Positions 1 to 7,119 of a stretch of 24,373 nt of DNA are shown piece by piece. The notes beneath the pieces are model-generated. The model ran no database searches and was not told the origin of the DNA. It saw nothing but the letters and a program-made list of their open reading frames with translations. The position numbers and the translations under genes are program-made. Every line of letters begins with the position of its first letter. Position 1 is the stretch's first letter. The DNA comes from a virus. The DNA is taken from positions 1 to 24,373 of IMG/VR virus record IMGVR_UViG_3300028925_006488. One strand, 5' to 3'.

Positions 1-10
1 AAAGACAAAA

Positions 11-100
11 GGACAGTTGGCTGAGTGGTCGAAAGCGGGAGATTACTAATCTCTTGAACGTGCAAACGTTCCGTGGGTTCGAATCCTACACTGTCCGCCA
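11..100 (+). tRNA. tRNA-Ser, anticodon ACT
   Basis: The acceptor stem GGACAGT/ACTGTCC pairs over seven base pairs, followed by discriminator G and an encoded CCA at 98-100. The D arm, the T arm with GGTTCGAATCC and a long variable arm (GAACGT-GCAA-ACGTTC, 55-70) make this a class II tRNA. Discriminator G and the D-arm sequence fit serine rather than leucine. The anticodon loop TTACTAA (43-49) places ACT at 45-47, aligned by position with the CTGCTAA loop of bacterial tRNA-Ser(GCT). It should read AGT serine codons, which are very common in the genes here. A34 is unusual because bacteria use GCT for this box. The serine assignment is strong; only sequencing error at position 45 would alter the anticodon. 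Confidence 0.93.
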
Positions 101-149
101 ATCTTTACTAAATAGCAGTATCAATTACATATTAGTGAGGAAAACGTTA

Positions 150-320
150 ATGTTAAATCCGTCAATCTACCTATGCCGAACAACTGGAAAAATTGTTGGC
201 ATGGAGTTATCTACTACTGAGTTTGTAGACACAGAATGGTTATCAGAGTGTGATGATAATTGTAAATACTGTGGAACTAAAGTTAAAGAAAACAACAACG
301 AGACCGTTAGTGTGAATTAA
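150..320 (+). CDS. small cysteine-containing protein
   Basis: 56 aa, family not recognised. The ATG at 150 follows a GTGAGG ribosome binding site at 135-140. The same frame is open back to 54, but that start lies inside the tRNA, so 150 is preferred. Residues 34-41 hold C-x4-C-x2-C (CDDNCKYC) and there is another cysteine near residue 9, which resembles half of a zinc knuckle. The protein is too short for more than one small metal-binding fold. It sits between the tRNA and the Fe-S carrier gene, 18 bases before the latter, and may be co-transcribed with it. The leader GAGGAAAACGTTAATG closely matches the one before the large structural gene at 691. Confidence 0.6.
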   Translation: MLNPSIYLCRTTGKIVGMELSTTEFVDTEWLSECDDNCKYCGTKVKENNNETVSVN

Positions 321-338
321 GATGGAATAAATATTTGT

Positions 339-644
339 ATGTTAAACATTACTGATAATGCAAAAGAATATCTAACAACTCAGACTGCTACCCAAAAGTC
401 TACATATGTACGTTTAGGCGTATACGGTGGTGGTTGTAGTGGGTTTCAATATAAGTGGGACTTTGTAGATGAGATAGGCGACGGCACACTAATAGAAGAT
501 ATCCTAGTACTAGACCGAGCATCAGAGATGTTTGTTATAGGTTGCACTGTAGACTGGGTTAACGAACTTGGTGGTGCATACTTAAAAGTTGTCAACCCTA
601 ATGCTACCGCTAGTTGCGGATGTGGCGAGAGTTTTGCCGTTTAA
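339..644 (+). CDS. A-type Fe-S cluster carrier (HesB/IscA/ErpA family)
   Basis: 101 aa, close to the usual 105-120 of the family. The three ligand cysteines are in place: C33 in GGGCSGFQY and C93/C95 in the terminal SCGCGESF. A fourth cysteine, C69, is not part of the family signature. Cellular members accept Fe-S clusters from the scaffold and pass them to target enzymes in the cytoplasm. Homologues are known in marine T4-like phages. Possible clients here are the radical SAM protein (9595-10554) or host enzymes, but this is inference. No other Fe-S assembly gene (IscS, IscU, Suf) is visible. The start at 339 has only a weak GATGGAA upstream as ribosome binding site. Confidence 0.9.
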   Translation: MLNITDNAKEYLTTQTATQKSTYVRLGVYGGGCSGFQYKWDFVDEIGDGTLIEDILVLDRASEMFVIGCTVDWVNELGGAYLKVVNPNATASCGCGESFAV

Positions 645-660
645 TTAAAATCAACATGCT

Positions 661-668
661 GATAAATA
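661..668 (+). promoter_or_regulatory. late-promoter-like box GATAAATA
   Basis: GATAAATA lies 23 bases before the ATG of the 901-aa structural gene, with AAGGAA as ribosome binding site between them. It differs from the T4 late consensus TATAAATA only at the first base. The same octamer precedes three other genes here (3392, 6175 and, on the minus strand, 15321). Position and recurrence support it; no expression data. Confidence 0.55.
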
Positions 669-690
669 GTATAAACTAAGGAAAACGTTT

Positions 691-3396
691 ATGGCTGCAC
701 CAGTATGGACAACACCACCCGGTTCACTTGGAACTATTGTAGAACAAGAGTTCTACCAGATATCATTGGCGGCGGAGAATACTTCTCTATTTTCATACCT
801 TAGTGGTGTATTACCAGATGGAATACGAATTGCTATTAATGGTACTGTAGAAGGGTATCCTAGAAGTGTAGACTATATACAAGGTGTTCCTCAAGAAGTG
901 GGAACTGATGTTACTAGTGAATTTGTTATTAGAGCAACAAGTGACGACGGATTAGTTGCTGACAGAGTATTTACAATGACAATTACAGGTCCTGATGATC
1001 CTGTAATAGATACGAAACCTCTAGCAGATTTAGGGAAATACTTTGACGGTGATCAAGTAACAATTTCTCTCACTGCTACTGATCCAGATCCATTAGATAC
1101 ACAAACTTGGAGTATCATTGGTGGTAATTTACCTACTGGTCTAACACTAAGCACTGCAGGTGTAATTAGTGGATATCTACTTCCGACTCCTTCAGAAACA
1201 GGAACTCCAGGTTTTGATGTAAATAATTATGACATTGGTAGTTATGATTTCTCTACTGTAAGTGTTAGTAAAGACTTTGAATTTACTGCACAGGTTACAG
1301 ATATTACAAATAGAACAGATACAAGAGTTTACTCTATGTTTGTTGCAAGTCGTACTCTAGCATCAGCAGACGGAACAACATTTTCAGCAGATAATAATGC
1401 TTATGCAGTTTCTGATACTACAAAATTAGAAAGCAGGATGACTGCTGACTTTGATACTAGACGTAACCCTTATATGGTAACACAACAAGCAGACTTAGGC
1501 ACAGTATTACATGACAATTACTATAACTTTCAATTCCAGGGATATGATTTTGATGCAGACCCACTAAGTTATACTATAACAACAGGTGTTGCATTAGGAT
1601 TTGACTCTGATGAGGGATACTTTGATGCTGAATCTTTTGATAGAGGTGAAAACAGTTTACCTAATGGACTAGAATTAGATCAAAAAAGTGGATGGCTTAC
1701 TGGTATTATTCCTAGTCAAGGCGCAGTTACATCTGACTTTACATTTGGAATAAAAACATTTAAAGCAGATGATGTAACATACGAAAGTGAATTGACTTTC
1801 TTTACACTAAGAATAGTCGGTAGTGTTGCAGGAACCGTGACATGGCCCACATCAGATCTCGGAACGATTGCAACAGGCGCAATTAGTGAATTAACTACTA
1901 CAGCAACTATTAGTAGCGGCACACGAGTATATTACGAATTAAAGTCAGGGTCTGCTAATAGGTTACCACAAGGGCTAAGAGTAGAGACTAACGGATTAGT
2001 TACAGGAAGAGTTGCCTTTGAACATATGATGTTTGATACTGGAACTACTATATTTGATGGAACAGCCTTTCCTCTAACTTCTGAAACAACGTTTGAAAGA
2101 GAAAATAAATTTACTGTACGAGTTTACAATGAAGATCTAAGTATAGACACATTTCAAGAGTTTACTGTAAATATTCTTCCTAATAGTTATAAACCTTGGG
2201 AAAGTTTATATATTAAAGCACTACCAGTTAATGCACAGAGAGATATATACAGTGCATTAATTCAAAATTCAGATGATATAAACCCTGACGATATTTATAG
2301 AAACGGTGATATAAATTTTGGCATCCAAACAGATATAAGGGCACTTGTTGCTAGTGGACTTAACCCTGTGCCAAACACAGATTACATTGAGGCGATGTCA
2401 CAGAATCACTCCAATAGTCTTTTATCCTTTGGTGACATTAGAACTTCAAAAGCATATAACTTAGACGGTACTGGTAAATATGACATTGTTTATGTTGAAC
2501 TTACAGATACAGGCATTGGAATAGATCCTAGCACAGGAGAAGCAAGTCCGGCTGCACAATCGATTGATTTGCATGTACAACAAAGTATAACTAGCATGTC
2601 TGGGTTTAGTAAACCGATTCGTGTAAACGATGGATGGTTTAAAACTGATACTGGAAATTACAAAGCATCTGCTGGAAACTTAAGATATGTTTATCCAAAT
2701 GCTGTTGAGAATATGAGAAAGAGACTTCTTGATAAAGTAGGATACGGAGTACTAGAAAGATTAACATTACCTCAATGGATGCAAGATAAACAAACAGATG
2801 TAGATAATAAAGTTATTGGTTGGAAATTAGTTGCTCCTATTGTCTATGTACAACCTGGACAAGGCGAAAAGGTAGCATATCTGTTATCACAAAGAACAAC
2901 ATTAGACCTTAAGAAAATAAGTTTTGAAATAGATAGATTTATTCTTGACAATAATTTAAGTACATACTACAATAAGAGTACACAAGTAACGTATACTGCT
3001 GATTATTACTCTAGAAACGGCATTTCAGTAAGTAGTGGAGTAATAACTGCTGATTCTACCGTAGAAACTGTTGATAATACTAGAGAGATGTACAGGGCAA
3101 ATACTAGTGATAGTACACTAGTTAATGCTGATTATACAACTATAACTGCCGATACGTATACAGAAGATAAGATTACTGCTGATAGTGCAGTAATAATTGC
3201 TGATAATGAGAAGTTTATACCAGCACCTGAAACAACATTTGATTTAGTAAATAGTCTAACTAACCCAGGGTTTGCACTAAAAACAACATTCGACGGTGGA
3301 GAAACTAGATTCTTTTCAGGTGCAAGTAAATATACAGAGACAATAGACGAAGGCGATCAATATATTGCTTTCCCTCAGAGAGATCTTTTTAGATAA
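691..3396 (+). CDS. large virion structural protein with putative-Ig repeats
   Basis: 901 aa, acidic and rich in Thr, Ser, Asp and Gly. At least four repeats share the layout LG(T/K) - beta strands - LPxGL - G.(I/V/L).G: near residues 13-57 (SLGTIV, LPDGI, GTVEG), 113-162 (DLGKYF, LPTGL, GVISG), 268-338 (DLGTVL, LPNGL, GWLTG) and 389-440 (DLGTIA, LPQGL, GLVTG). This is the putative-Ig (He_PIG) pattern of surface and cadherin-like proteins. The C-terminal part, about residues 500-901, has no repeat that I recognise apart from a run of TAD motifs near 770-830. Large proteins of this type are virion components in T4-like marine phages, probably tail, baseplate or fibre; the exact position is unknown. 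A late-type box precedes it. Confidence 0.8.
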   Translation: MAAPVWTTPPGSLGTIVEQEFYQISLAAENTSLFSYLSGVLPDGIRIAINGTVEGYPRSVDYIQGVPQEVGTDVTSEFVIRATSDDGLVADRVFTMTITGPDDPVIDTKPLADLGKYFDGDQVTISLTATDPDPLDTQTWSIIGGNLPTGLTLSTAGVISGYLLPTPSETGTPGFDVNNYDIGSYDFSTVSVSKDFEFTAQVTDITNRTDTRVYSMFVASRTLASADGTTFSADNNAYAVSDTTKLESRMTADFDTRRNPYMVTQQADLGTVLHDNYYNFQFQGYDFDADPLSYTITTGVALGFDSDEGYFDAESFDRGENSLPNGLELDQKSGWLTGIIPSQGAVTSDFTFGIKTFKADDVTYESELTFFTLRIVGSVAGTVTWPTSDLGTIATGAISELTTTATISSGTRVYYELKSGSANRLPQGLRVETNGLVTGRVAFEHMMFDTGTTIFDGTAFPLTSETTFERENKFTVRVYNEDLSIDTFQEFTVNILPNSYKPWESLYIKALPVNAQRDIYSALIQNSDDINPDDIYRNGDINFGIQTDIRALVASGLNPVPNTDYIEAMSQNHSNSLLSFGDIRTSKAYNLDGTGKYDIVYVELTDTGIGIDPSTGEASPAAQSIDLHVQQSITSMSGFSKPIRVNDGWFKTDTGNYKASAGNLRYVYPNAVENMRKRLLDKVGYGVLERLTLPQWMQDKQTDVDNKVIGWKLVAPIVYVQPGQGEKVAYLLSQRTTLDLKKISFEIDRFILDNNLSTYYNKSTQVTYTADYYSRNGISVSSGVITADSTVETVDNTREMYRANTSDSTLVNADYTTITADTYTEDKITADSAVIIADNEKFIPAPETTFDLVNSLTNPGFALKTTFDGGETRFFSGASKYTETIDEGDQYIAFPQRDLFR

Positions 3397-3399
3397 ATA
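3392..3399 (+). promoter_or_regulatory. late-promoter-like box GATAAATA
   Basis: The box overlaps the stop codon of the 901-aa gene and lies 38 bases before the next ATG. The wider sequence AGATAAATAATAATAT recurs exactly at 6174-6189, also across a stop codon and ahead of another gene. It is close to the T4 late consensus. The repeat of sixteen identical bases at two gene borders makes chance in AT-rich DNA less likely. Confidence 0.6.
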
Positions 3400-3437
3400 A
3401 TAATATGTCCACACAATGACAACGGAGTTTTTAAAAA

Positions 3438-4163
3438 ATGGCAAGTAATATTAATAGTAATAATGTAGACGGCACTTTTCCAATAGCCGGACAAGATAAC
3501 GATAGTCAAGGATTTCGTGATAACTTTACGAATATCAAAACTAACTTTACTAACGCAAAAACAGAACTAGAAGACTTACAAAGTAAAGTTATACTTAAAA
3601 GTGCGTTAACTGGAACTACACTTGCAAATACTGGAGGCGGGGCAATTTTGAGTGACTTCGCTATACAAGATTTTAGCGAAACAAGAACTGCTTTAGGATC
3701 ATTAAGTGGAACAACTACAGTTAATTATACAACAGGTGGGTACCAAACAGTTACTACAACTGGTAGTATTACACTAACATTTACTAACTTCAGTGCAAGT
3801 GGTACATTAAGTAGAGTTAGAGTTGAAATAACAGTAGCAAGTGTTGCACATACAGTAACATTACCTTCAGCATGTACTATTGGAGTTGATACACTCCAAG
3901 GACAGTTATCTAATGTAATTACGTTTGATAGAACTGGTACATACATTCTTGAATTTACAACAGATGATTCTGGAACAACTATTGCAGTTAACGACTTAAC
4001 TCGTAGCAGAGCAAAGATTGATGTTAGAACTGCGGCAGCCGTCGGACAAGTAGGCGATATTGCTGGTATGATTTCTAATGATGCAACTAACTTATATGTA
4101 TGTACAGGAACTTATGATGGTTCAACTGTTATATGGAAAAAATTAGTTCTTCAGGCAATTTAA
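3438..4163 (+). CDS. conserved virion structural protein, fibre or tail type
   Basis: 241 aa. The N-terminus (residues 1-60: MASNINSNNVDGTFP, GQDNDSQGFRDNF, LEDLQSKV, LKSALTGT) is a pattern shared by structural proteins of T4-like cyanophages and pelagiphages. I recognise it from that family; no search was run. Residues 60-190 are a Thr/Ser/Val-rich beta region. The C-terminus (about 195-241, with GQVGDIAGMISND and YVCTGTYDGSTVIWKKL) resembles a small terminal tip domain. It acts in the particle, probably in a fibre or tail. It follows the 901-aa structural gene by 41 bases, behind a late-type box and a GGAG ribosome binding site. Confidence 0.8.
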   Translation: MASNINSNNVDGTFPIAGQDNDSQGFRDNFTNIKTNFTNAKTELEDLQSKVILKSALTGTTLANTGGGAILSDFAIQDFSETRTALGSLSGTTTVNYTTGGYQTVTTTGSITLTFTNFSASGTLSRVRVEITVASVAHTVTLPSACTIGVDTLQGQLSNVITFDRTGTYILEFTTDDSGTTIAVNDLTRSRAKIDVRTAAAVGQVGDIAGMISNDATNLYVCTGTYDGSTVIWKKLVLQAI

Positions 4164-4166
4164 TAT

Positions 4167-4195
4167 TTGACTTTACTATTACTTTAGTTTATAAT
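4167..4195 (+). promoter_or_regulatory. sigma70-like promoter before mazG
   Basis: TTGACT at 4167-4172, a 17-base spacer, then a perfect TATAAT at 4190-4195, just after the stop of the structural gene. The start site would fall near 4202, leaving a short leader with the ribosome binding site TTAGGAG (4207-4213) before the ATG at 4220. This is the best match to a host housekeeping promoter in the window. It marks a switch from late structural genes to probable early genes. Confidence 0.8.
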
Positions 4196-4219
4196 TATAT
4201 TATAAATTAGGAGTAACAA

Positions 4220-4630
4220 ATGTCTCAAATAGACCTTAACAAATATAAAGAATTCGTGGACGCAGTAACTAGTGACGAAAGTAAGAATAATGATACGTTT
4301 ACTAATCGTTGGGTAACATTAGTTAATCAACGTGATGCTGACATGCCTCGATTAGTGACTGCGGCATTTGGCTTAGGTGCTGAAGCAGGCGAATTTACTG
4401 AAGTGGTAAAGAAGATCATGTTCCAAGGCAAGCCGTTAGATAAAGATAATATCTTTCATATGCAACGTGAACTAGGTGATATTATGTGGTACTGGATGCA
4501 AGGGTGTATGGCACTAAACATTGATCCAAATGAAGTTATACAGATGAATATTGATAAACTTAAAGCAAGGTACCCAGGTGGCGACTTTGATGCTCACTAT
4601 AGTGAGAACAGACAGGAAGGCGATGTCTAA
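4220..4630 (+). CDS. mazG: MazG-like nucleotide pyrophosphohydrolase
   Basis: 136 aa, the size of single-domain phage MazG proteins. Metal-binding motifs are visible: EAGE at residues 55-58 with E61, and ELGD at 84-87 in an RELGDIMWYW helix, followed by a basic KLKARYP at 113-119. All-alpha MazG enzymes hydrolyse (d)NTPs to monophosphate and pyrophosphate. In marine phages they have been linked to nucleotide pool management or to alarmone signalling; which applies here cannot be told. The gene is first behind the strong promoter at 4167. Its end overlaps the next gene by eight bases. Confidence 0.9.
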   Translation: MSQIDLNKYKEFVDAVTSDESKNNDTFTNRWVTLVNQRDADMPRLVTAAFGLGAEAGEFTEVVKKIMFQGKPLDKDNIFHMQRELGDIMWYWMQGCMALNIDPNEVIQMNIDKLKARYPGGDFDAHYSENRQEGDV

Positions 4631-4811
4631 CACAGATTTAGAACCTAAAGACCATATAGCAGTTGCGTTTTATAGTACAATAATCTACTTTAATTTTACT
4701 CTTATACTCAGTGGCAACTTAGTGTTAGGTTTAATAGGAGCATTACTTTGTAGAGCGATGTATAGATCCTTTCTTGCATGGGCTGTAATAAGAAAGGAAG
4801 AAAGAAAATGA
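4623..4811 (+). CDS. small two-span membrane protein
   Basis: 62 aa, not recognised. The ATG at 4623 lies inside the end of mazG and has GGAAGG (4615-4620) just upstream; the open frame extends further 5' but those starts are buried in mazG. Two hydrophobic segments are visible, about residues 13-30 (with FYSTIIYFNFTLILSG) and 31-52 (LVLGLIGALLC), followed by a basic tail (RKEERK). It probably sits in the host inner membrane. It overlaps the next gene through ATGA, so the pair is translationally coupled. A holin-like role is conceivable from size alone, but nothing supports it and the lysis genes are far away. Confidence 0.65.
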   Translation: MSNTDLEPKDHIAVAFYSTIIYFNFTLILSGNLVLGLIGALLCRAMYRSFLAWAVIRKEERK

Positions 4812-5056
4812 ACCACCCACTTACAGGCAATTTAAGAGATTTAAAAGATACTGAACTAGATGAGAAACTAAAAAAATTAACCACAAGATTAGTACAGGCT
4901 TATAGATCTAGTCCGGATGTTGTACCACAAATGCAAATGGTACTTAATGACTACACAGAAGAACGCACTAGACGAGATAGAGAAGCACTAAAAAAAGTAA
5001 CAGATAAAGCAAAAGAAAAAGGCAATGATTGGGATGACATCATTGATATTGGATAA
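4808..5056 (+). CDS. small charged helical protein
   Basis: 82 aa, no family assigned. The ATG at 4808 overlaps the preceding TGA and has AAGGAAG in front; an in-frame start at 4778 lies inside the upstream gene and is less likely. The sequence starts MNHPLTGNLRDL and is almost wholly helical and charged (DTELDEKLKKLTTRL, EERTRRDREALKKV), with a likely coiled coil over residues 12-70 and an acidic end (WDDIID). Small proteins with this look occur in T4-like phage genomes, but I cannot name this one. It is part of the run of overlapping genes from mazG to the DnaE-like fragment. Confidence 0.65.
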   Translation: MNHPLTGNLRDLKDTELDEKLKKLTTRLVQAYRSSPDVVPQMQMVLNDYTEERTRRDREALKKVTDKAKEKGNDWDDIIDIG

Positions 5057-5673
5057 TGATTACGATAAAACACACATTTCTAGCAACAGTAATATTAGAT
5101 GGTTGCATACTACCTAACAGGTGGGACGTTAAGATCGACTTGTTAACAGACGGTAAAGGATCAGGGACAGATATTTCTATTGCTTGTGAAAGAGTAAACG
5201 TCTACGTTGAAACGATGCTAGATAATTGTATGCTAGTTGGACCTCAATCAATGGAAGACATACTTTCAGAAGGAACAATGTTCTATGCAGGAATACATCC
5301 TTTAATTGATGACCCGTATGATCATATACTCGCTATCAGTTTGTATACAAAACTAAATGCAATACTAGAAGGTGTACTACTTGTAGATAGTGTATGGATT
5401 GAAAGTTACCAAGGAAACGGCATTAGTCATACACATAGTAGTGAAGATGATGATGGCAATATCTTAGATAAGATCGTAGATCCTAAATGGAAAAAATATG
5501 CAGAGTATTGGAAATCCAAAGATCCTAGTTTTTATAAATCTGAAAAAGGTGAAGTTGAACTACTACAACAAACTTGGGATGAAGTAAAACTAGGATACAC
5601 CAAAGATAAGAAAAAATCTAAAGATGGGATTGTTAGAGAATTTACAGTTATTGAAGGCGATAAAGAAAAATGA
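5056..5673 (+). CDS. conserved phage protein of unknown function
   Basis: 205 aa, soluble, not recognised. Residues 1-120 look like an alpha/beta domain (FLATVILDGCILPN, ISIACERVNVYVETML, then HILAISLYTKLNAIL). Around 130-140 there is a histidine- and acid-rich stretch (HTHSSEDDDGN). The last 60 residues are charged and lysine-rich. There is no signal peptide or membrane span. Its ATG shares one base with the preceding stop and its stop overlaps the next ATG (ATGA at 5670), so it is made in step with the DnaE-like protein that follows. That linkage is the only hint of function. Confidence 0.7.
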   Translation: MITIKHTFLATVILDGCILPNRWDVKIDLLTDGKGSGTDISIACERVNVYVETMLDNCMLVGPQSMEDILSEGTMFYAGIHPLIDDPYDHILAISLYTKLNAILEGVLLVDSVWIESYQGNGISHTHSSEDDDGNILDKIVDPKWKKYAEYWKSKDPSFYKSEKGEVELLQQTWDEVKLGYTKDKKKSKDGIVREFTVIEGDKEK

Positions 5674-6179
5674 AGTTAGACAAGTATAGCAGACAACTCT
5701 ATAGTGAAACAGATGCTATAAATGCAATCTACACTAATCCTACTGTGGATCTTAATAAGTTAGATATAGAATCTGTTAGTCAGTTTAACAGTGCTAGTCA
5801 ATTACTCTATACAGGAATACAACTACAAGAATTAAAAACTCTCAACTGTAGTGTAGAAGAATATCATAAACAGAATCAGAAGCAATGGAATATGCCTACA
5901 GATTATGCTAATTTTGATATTGCAAAATGGTGTTTAGATCAGTGTAATAATGACGTAGAATTACAAAGAGTAGGCAAAGAACTTATAATGTTTCAAGAAA
6001 GAAACTTATTAAACTTATTATGCTTCTTAAGATACTTTGTAGCAACAATGAGAGAAAATAATATAGTATGGGGTGTGGGCAGAGGTAGTAGTGTAGCAAG
6101 TTATGTACTATACTTAATCGGTGTACATAAAATAGATAGTTTATACTATGACTTAAATGTTGAAGACTTCTTAAGATAA
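5670..6179 (+). CDS. truncated DnaE-like (Pol III alpha) fragment
   Basis: 169 aa. Residues about 105-169 resemble the stretch of bacterial DNA polymerase III alpha just before its catalytic site: FLRYFVATMRENNIVW matches the FLIV..FI.W helix, VGRGSSVASYVLYLIG matches the GPGRGSGAGSLVAYAL glycine motif, and YDLNVEDFLR matches FDLLFERFLN. In DnaE the catalytic PDFDVDF follows directly, but here the gene stops right after DFLR. It therefore lacks the catalytic aspartates and cannot polymerise DNA by itself. The glycine-rich loop may still bind nucleotide or phosphate. The N-terminal 100 residues are helical and not recognised. It could be a conserved small phage family or a relic; intact reading frame and good coupling favour a retained function. 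Confidence 0.65.
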   Translation: MKLDKYSRQLYSETDAINAIYTNPTVDLNKLDIESVSQFNSASQLLYTGIQLQELKTLNCSVEEYHKQNQKQWNMPTDYANFDIAKWCLDQCNNDVELQRVGKELIMFQERNLLNLLCFLRYFVATMRENNIVWGVGRGSSVASYVLYLIGVHKIDSLYYDLNVEDFLR

Positions 6180-6182
6180 ATA
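6175..6182 (+). promoter_or_regulatory. late-promoter-like box GATAAATA
   Basis: The box lies across the stop codon of the DnaE-like gene, 31 bases before the ATG at 6214, with TTGGAG as ribosome binding site between. The flanks match those at 3391-3406 over sixteen bases (AGATAAATAATAATAT), so the two boxes look like copies of one promoter type. It suggests that the acidic protein and the co-chaperonin after it can be expressed late. Confidence 0.6.
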
Positions 6183-6213
6183 ATAATATACGCACTTTAT
6201 TGGAGAATATATC

Positions 6214-6585
6214 ATGGCGAAGAAATACAGAACAGCACAAGGTAAGGTAGTTGATTTTAATGCTTTAATAAGTCAACACGAAACAGTACCTGCAATAGGA
6301 AATATGAACGTAAATGCTCGTGGAGATTATATCGACCCAAGTGGAGAAATAGTTAAGAGTAGAGAAGATGTTATGCGTGAGTACCATAAGTTAAATACTA
6401 TGGTTCCAACTGACGAAAGGATACCTCAAAGTTCAGACGAAATATTTGAGGATGAAGACGAACAAGAAGATGTTGAGGAAGACGAACTAGGACCAACTGG
6501 AACACCAGTAAGAAGTGAAACGGACGAGACGTCTGAGACCCAGCCGGACACAACATCTTCTTCTAACAATAAAGAAACGGAGTAA
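6214..6585 (+). CDS. acidic-tailed conserved phage protein
   Basis: 123 aa in two parts. Residues 1-70 form a conserved-looking segment (MAKKYRTAQGKVVDFNAL, NMNVNARGDYIDPSGEI) of a kind I associate with T4-like marine phages, function unknown. Residues 75-123 are low-complexity and very acidic (EDEDEQEDVEEDE, then Ser/Thr-rich), probably disordered. A late-type box precedes it, and it ends four bases before the co-chaperonin gene. Acidic tails like this occur in DNA mimics, scaffold-like and chaperone-bound proteins, but no choice can be made from sequence. Confidence 0.7.
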   Translation: MAKKYRTAQGKVVDFNALISQHETVPAIGNMNVNARGDYIDPSGEIVKSREDVMREYHKLNTMVPTDERIPQSSDEIFEDEDEQEDVEEDELGPTGTPVRSETDETSETQPDTTSSSNNKETE

Positions 6586-6588
6586 TAC

Positions 6589-7119
6589 ATGGAATACAAT
6601 TTTACCAAAGCAACAGGAACTTTTTATCCGTTAAGAGACGGTGTACTAGTTCGTGATATGAAGTTTGACACAATTAAAACTGCAAGTGGGATCTATATAC
6701 CAAATGATGATGCTACTACTAGAGGAATTCACCCTCGTTGGTGTCAGGTAATTGCAATAGGAAAAGAACAAGAAGAAGTTACGGTCGACAACTGGATACT
6801 AGTCTCACATGGTAGATGGAGCAGAGGATTCGAACTTAATGGAGAAACAGTAAGAACAGTAGACCCTACAGATATATTAATTATACAAGACGAACCTCCT
6901 GCAGAAGAAGTTTGGAAAAGTAGCATGGGTCATCAAAGGGGTTTATCAGGACCTGCACTAGAGTATCAAGAAGGTGAAAAGAATATGTGGGCACAAAGAG
7001 CACACGATGCTGCTCATGGTGGTATAAACCCAACTACTGGATTCAATGATAAAGGTGCAGTTTATGCGGCGCCAGGTGCAACAACTAAGGTTCCAGGAGT
7101 GGGGGGAGGCATTGGATAA
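6589..7119 (+). CDS. GroES-like co-chaperonin (gp31 analogue) with C-terminal extension
   Basis: 176 aa. Residues 12-101 follow the GroES fold pattern: YPLRDGVLVRDM matches the opening PLHDRVIVKR strand, TASGIYIPND (31-40) matches the mobile loop base TAGGI, VIAIGKEQEE matches VLAVGNG, and TVDPTDILII matches the closing ESDILAI strand. T4 gp31 has the same role: it caps host GroEL so that the capsid protein can fold. Here the segment between loop and core (RGIHPRWCQ) is changed from GroES. Residues 102-176 are an extra tail, Gly/Ala-rich, without counterpart in GroES (about 97 aa) or gp31 (about 111 aa). Divergence is high, so the call rests on pattern rather than identity. Confidence 0.62.
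   Translation: MEYNFTKATGTFYPLRDGVLVRDMKFDTIKTASGIYIPNDDATTRGIHPRWCQVIAIGKEQEEVTVDNWILVSHGRWSRGFELNGETVRTVDPTDILIIQDEPPAEEVWKSSMGHQRGLSGPALEYQEGEKNMWAQRAHDAAHGGINPTTGFNDKGAVYAAPGATTKVPGVGGGIG

Noticed and set aside
54-149. N-terminal extension of the small cysteine protein from an ATG-like start at 54
   Set aside because: It runs through the tRNA; ATG 150 has its own ribosome binding site.
326-333. AATAAATA as a late promoter for the Fe-S carrier gene
   Set aside because: Transcription would start at or after the ATG at 339, leaving no ribosome binding site.
1716-1922. Minus-strand open frame inside the large structural gene, with similar ones at 3725-3946, 9924-10316 and 23776-24054
   Set aside because: Antisense shadows of well-supported genes, without ribosome binding sites or recognisable products.
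4623-4811. Holin for the lysis system
   Set aside because: Two spans and small size are compatible, but it is 18 kb from the lysozyme and behind an early promoter.
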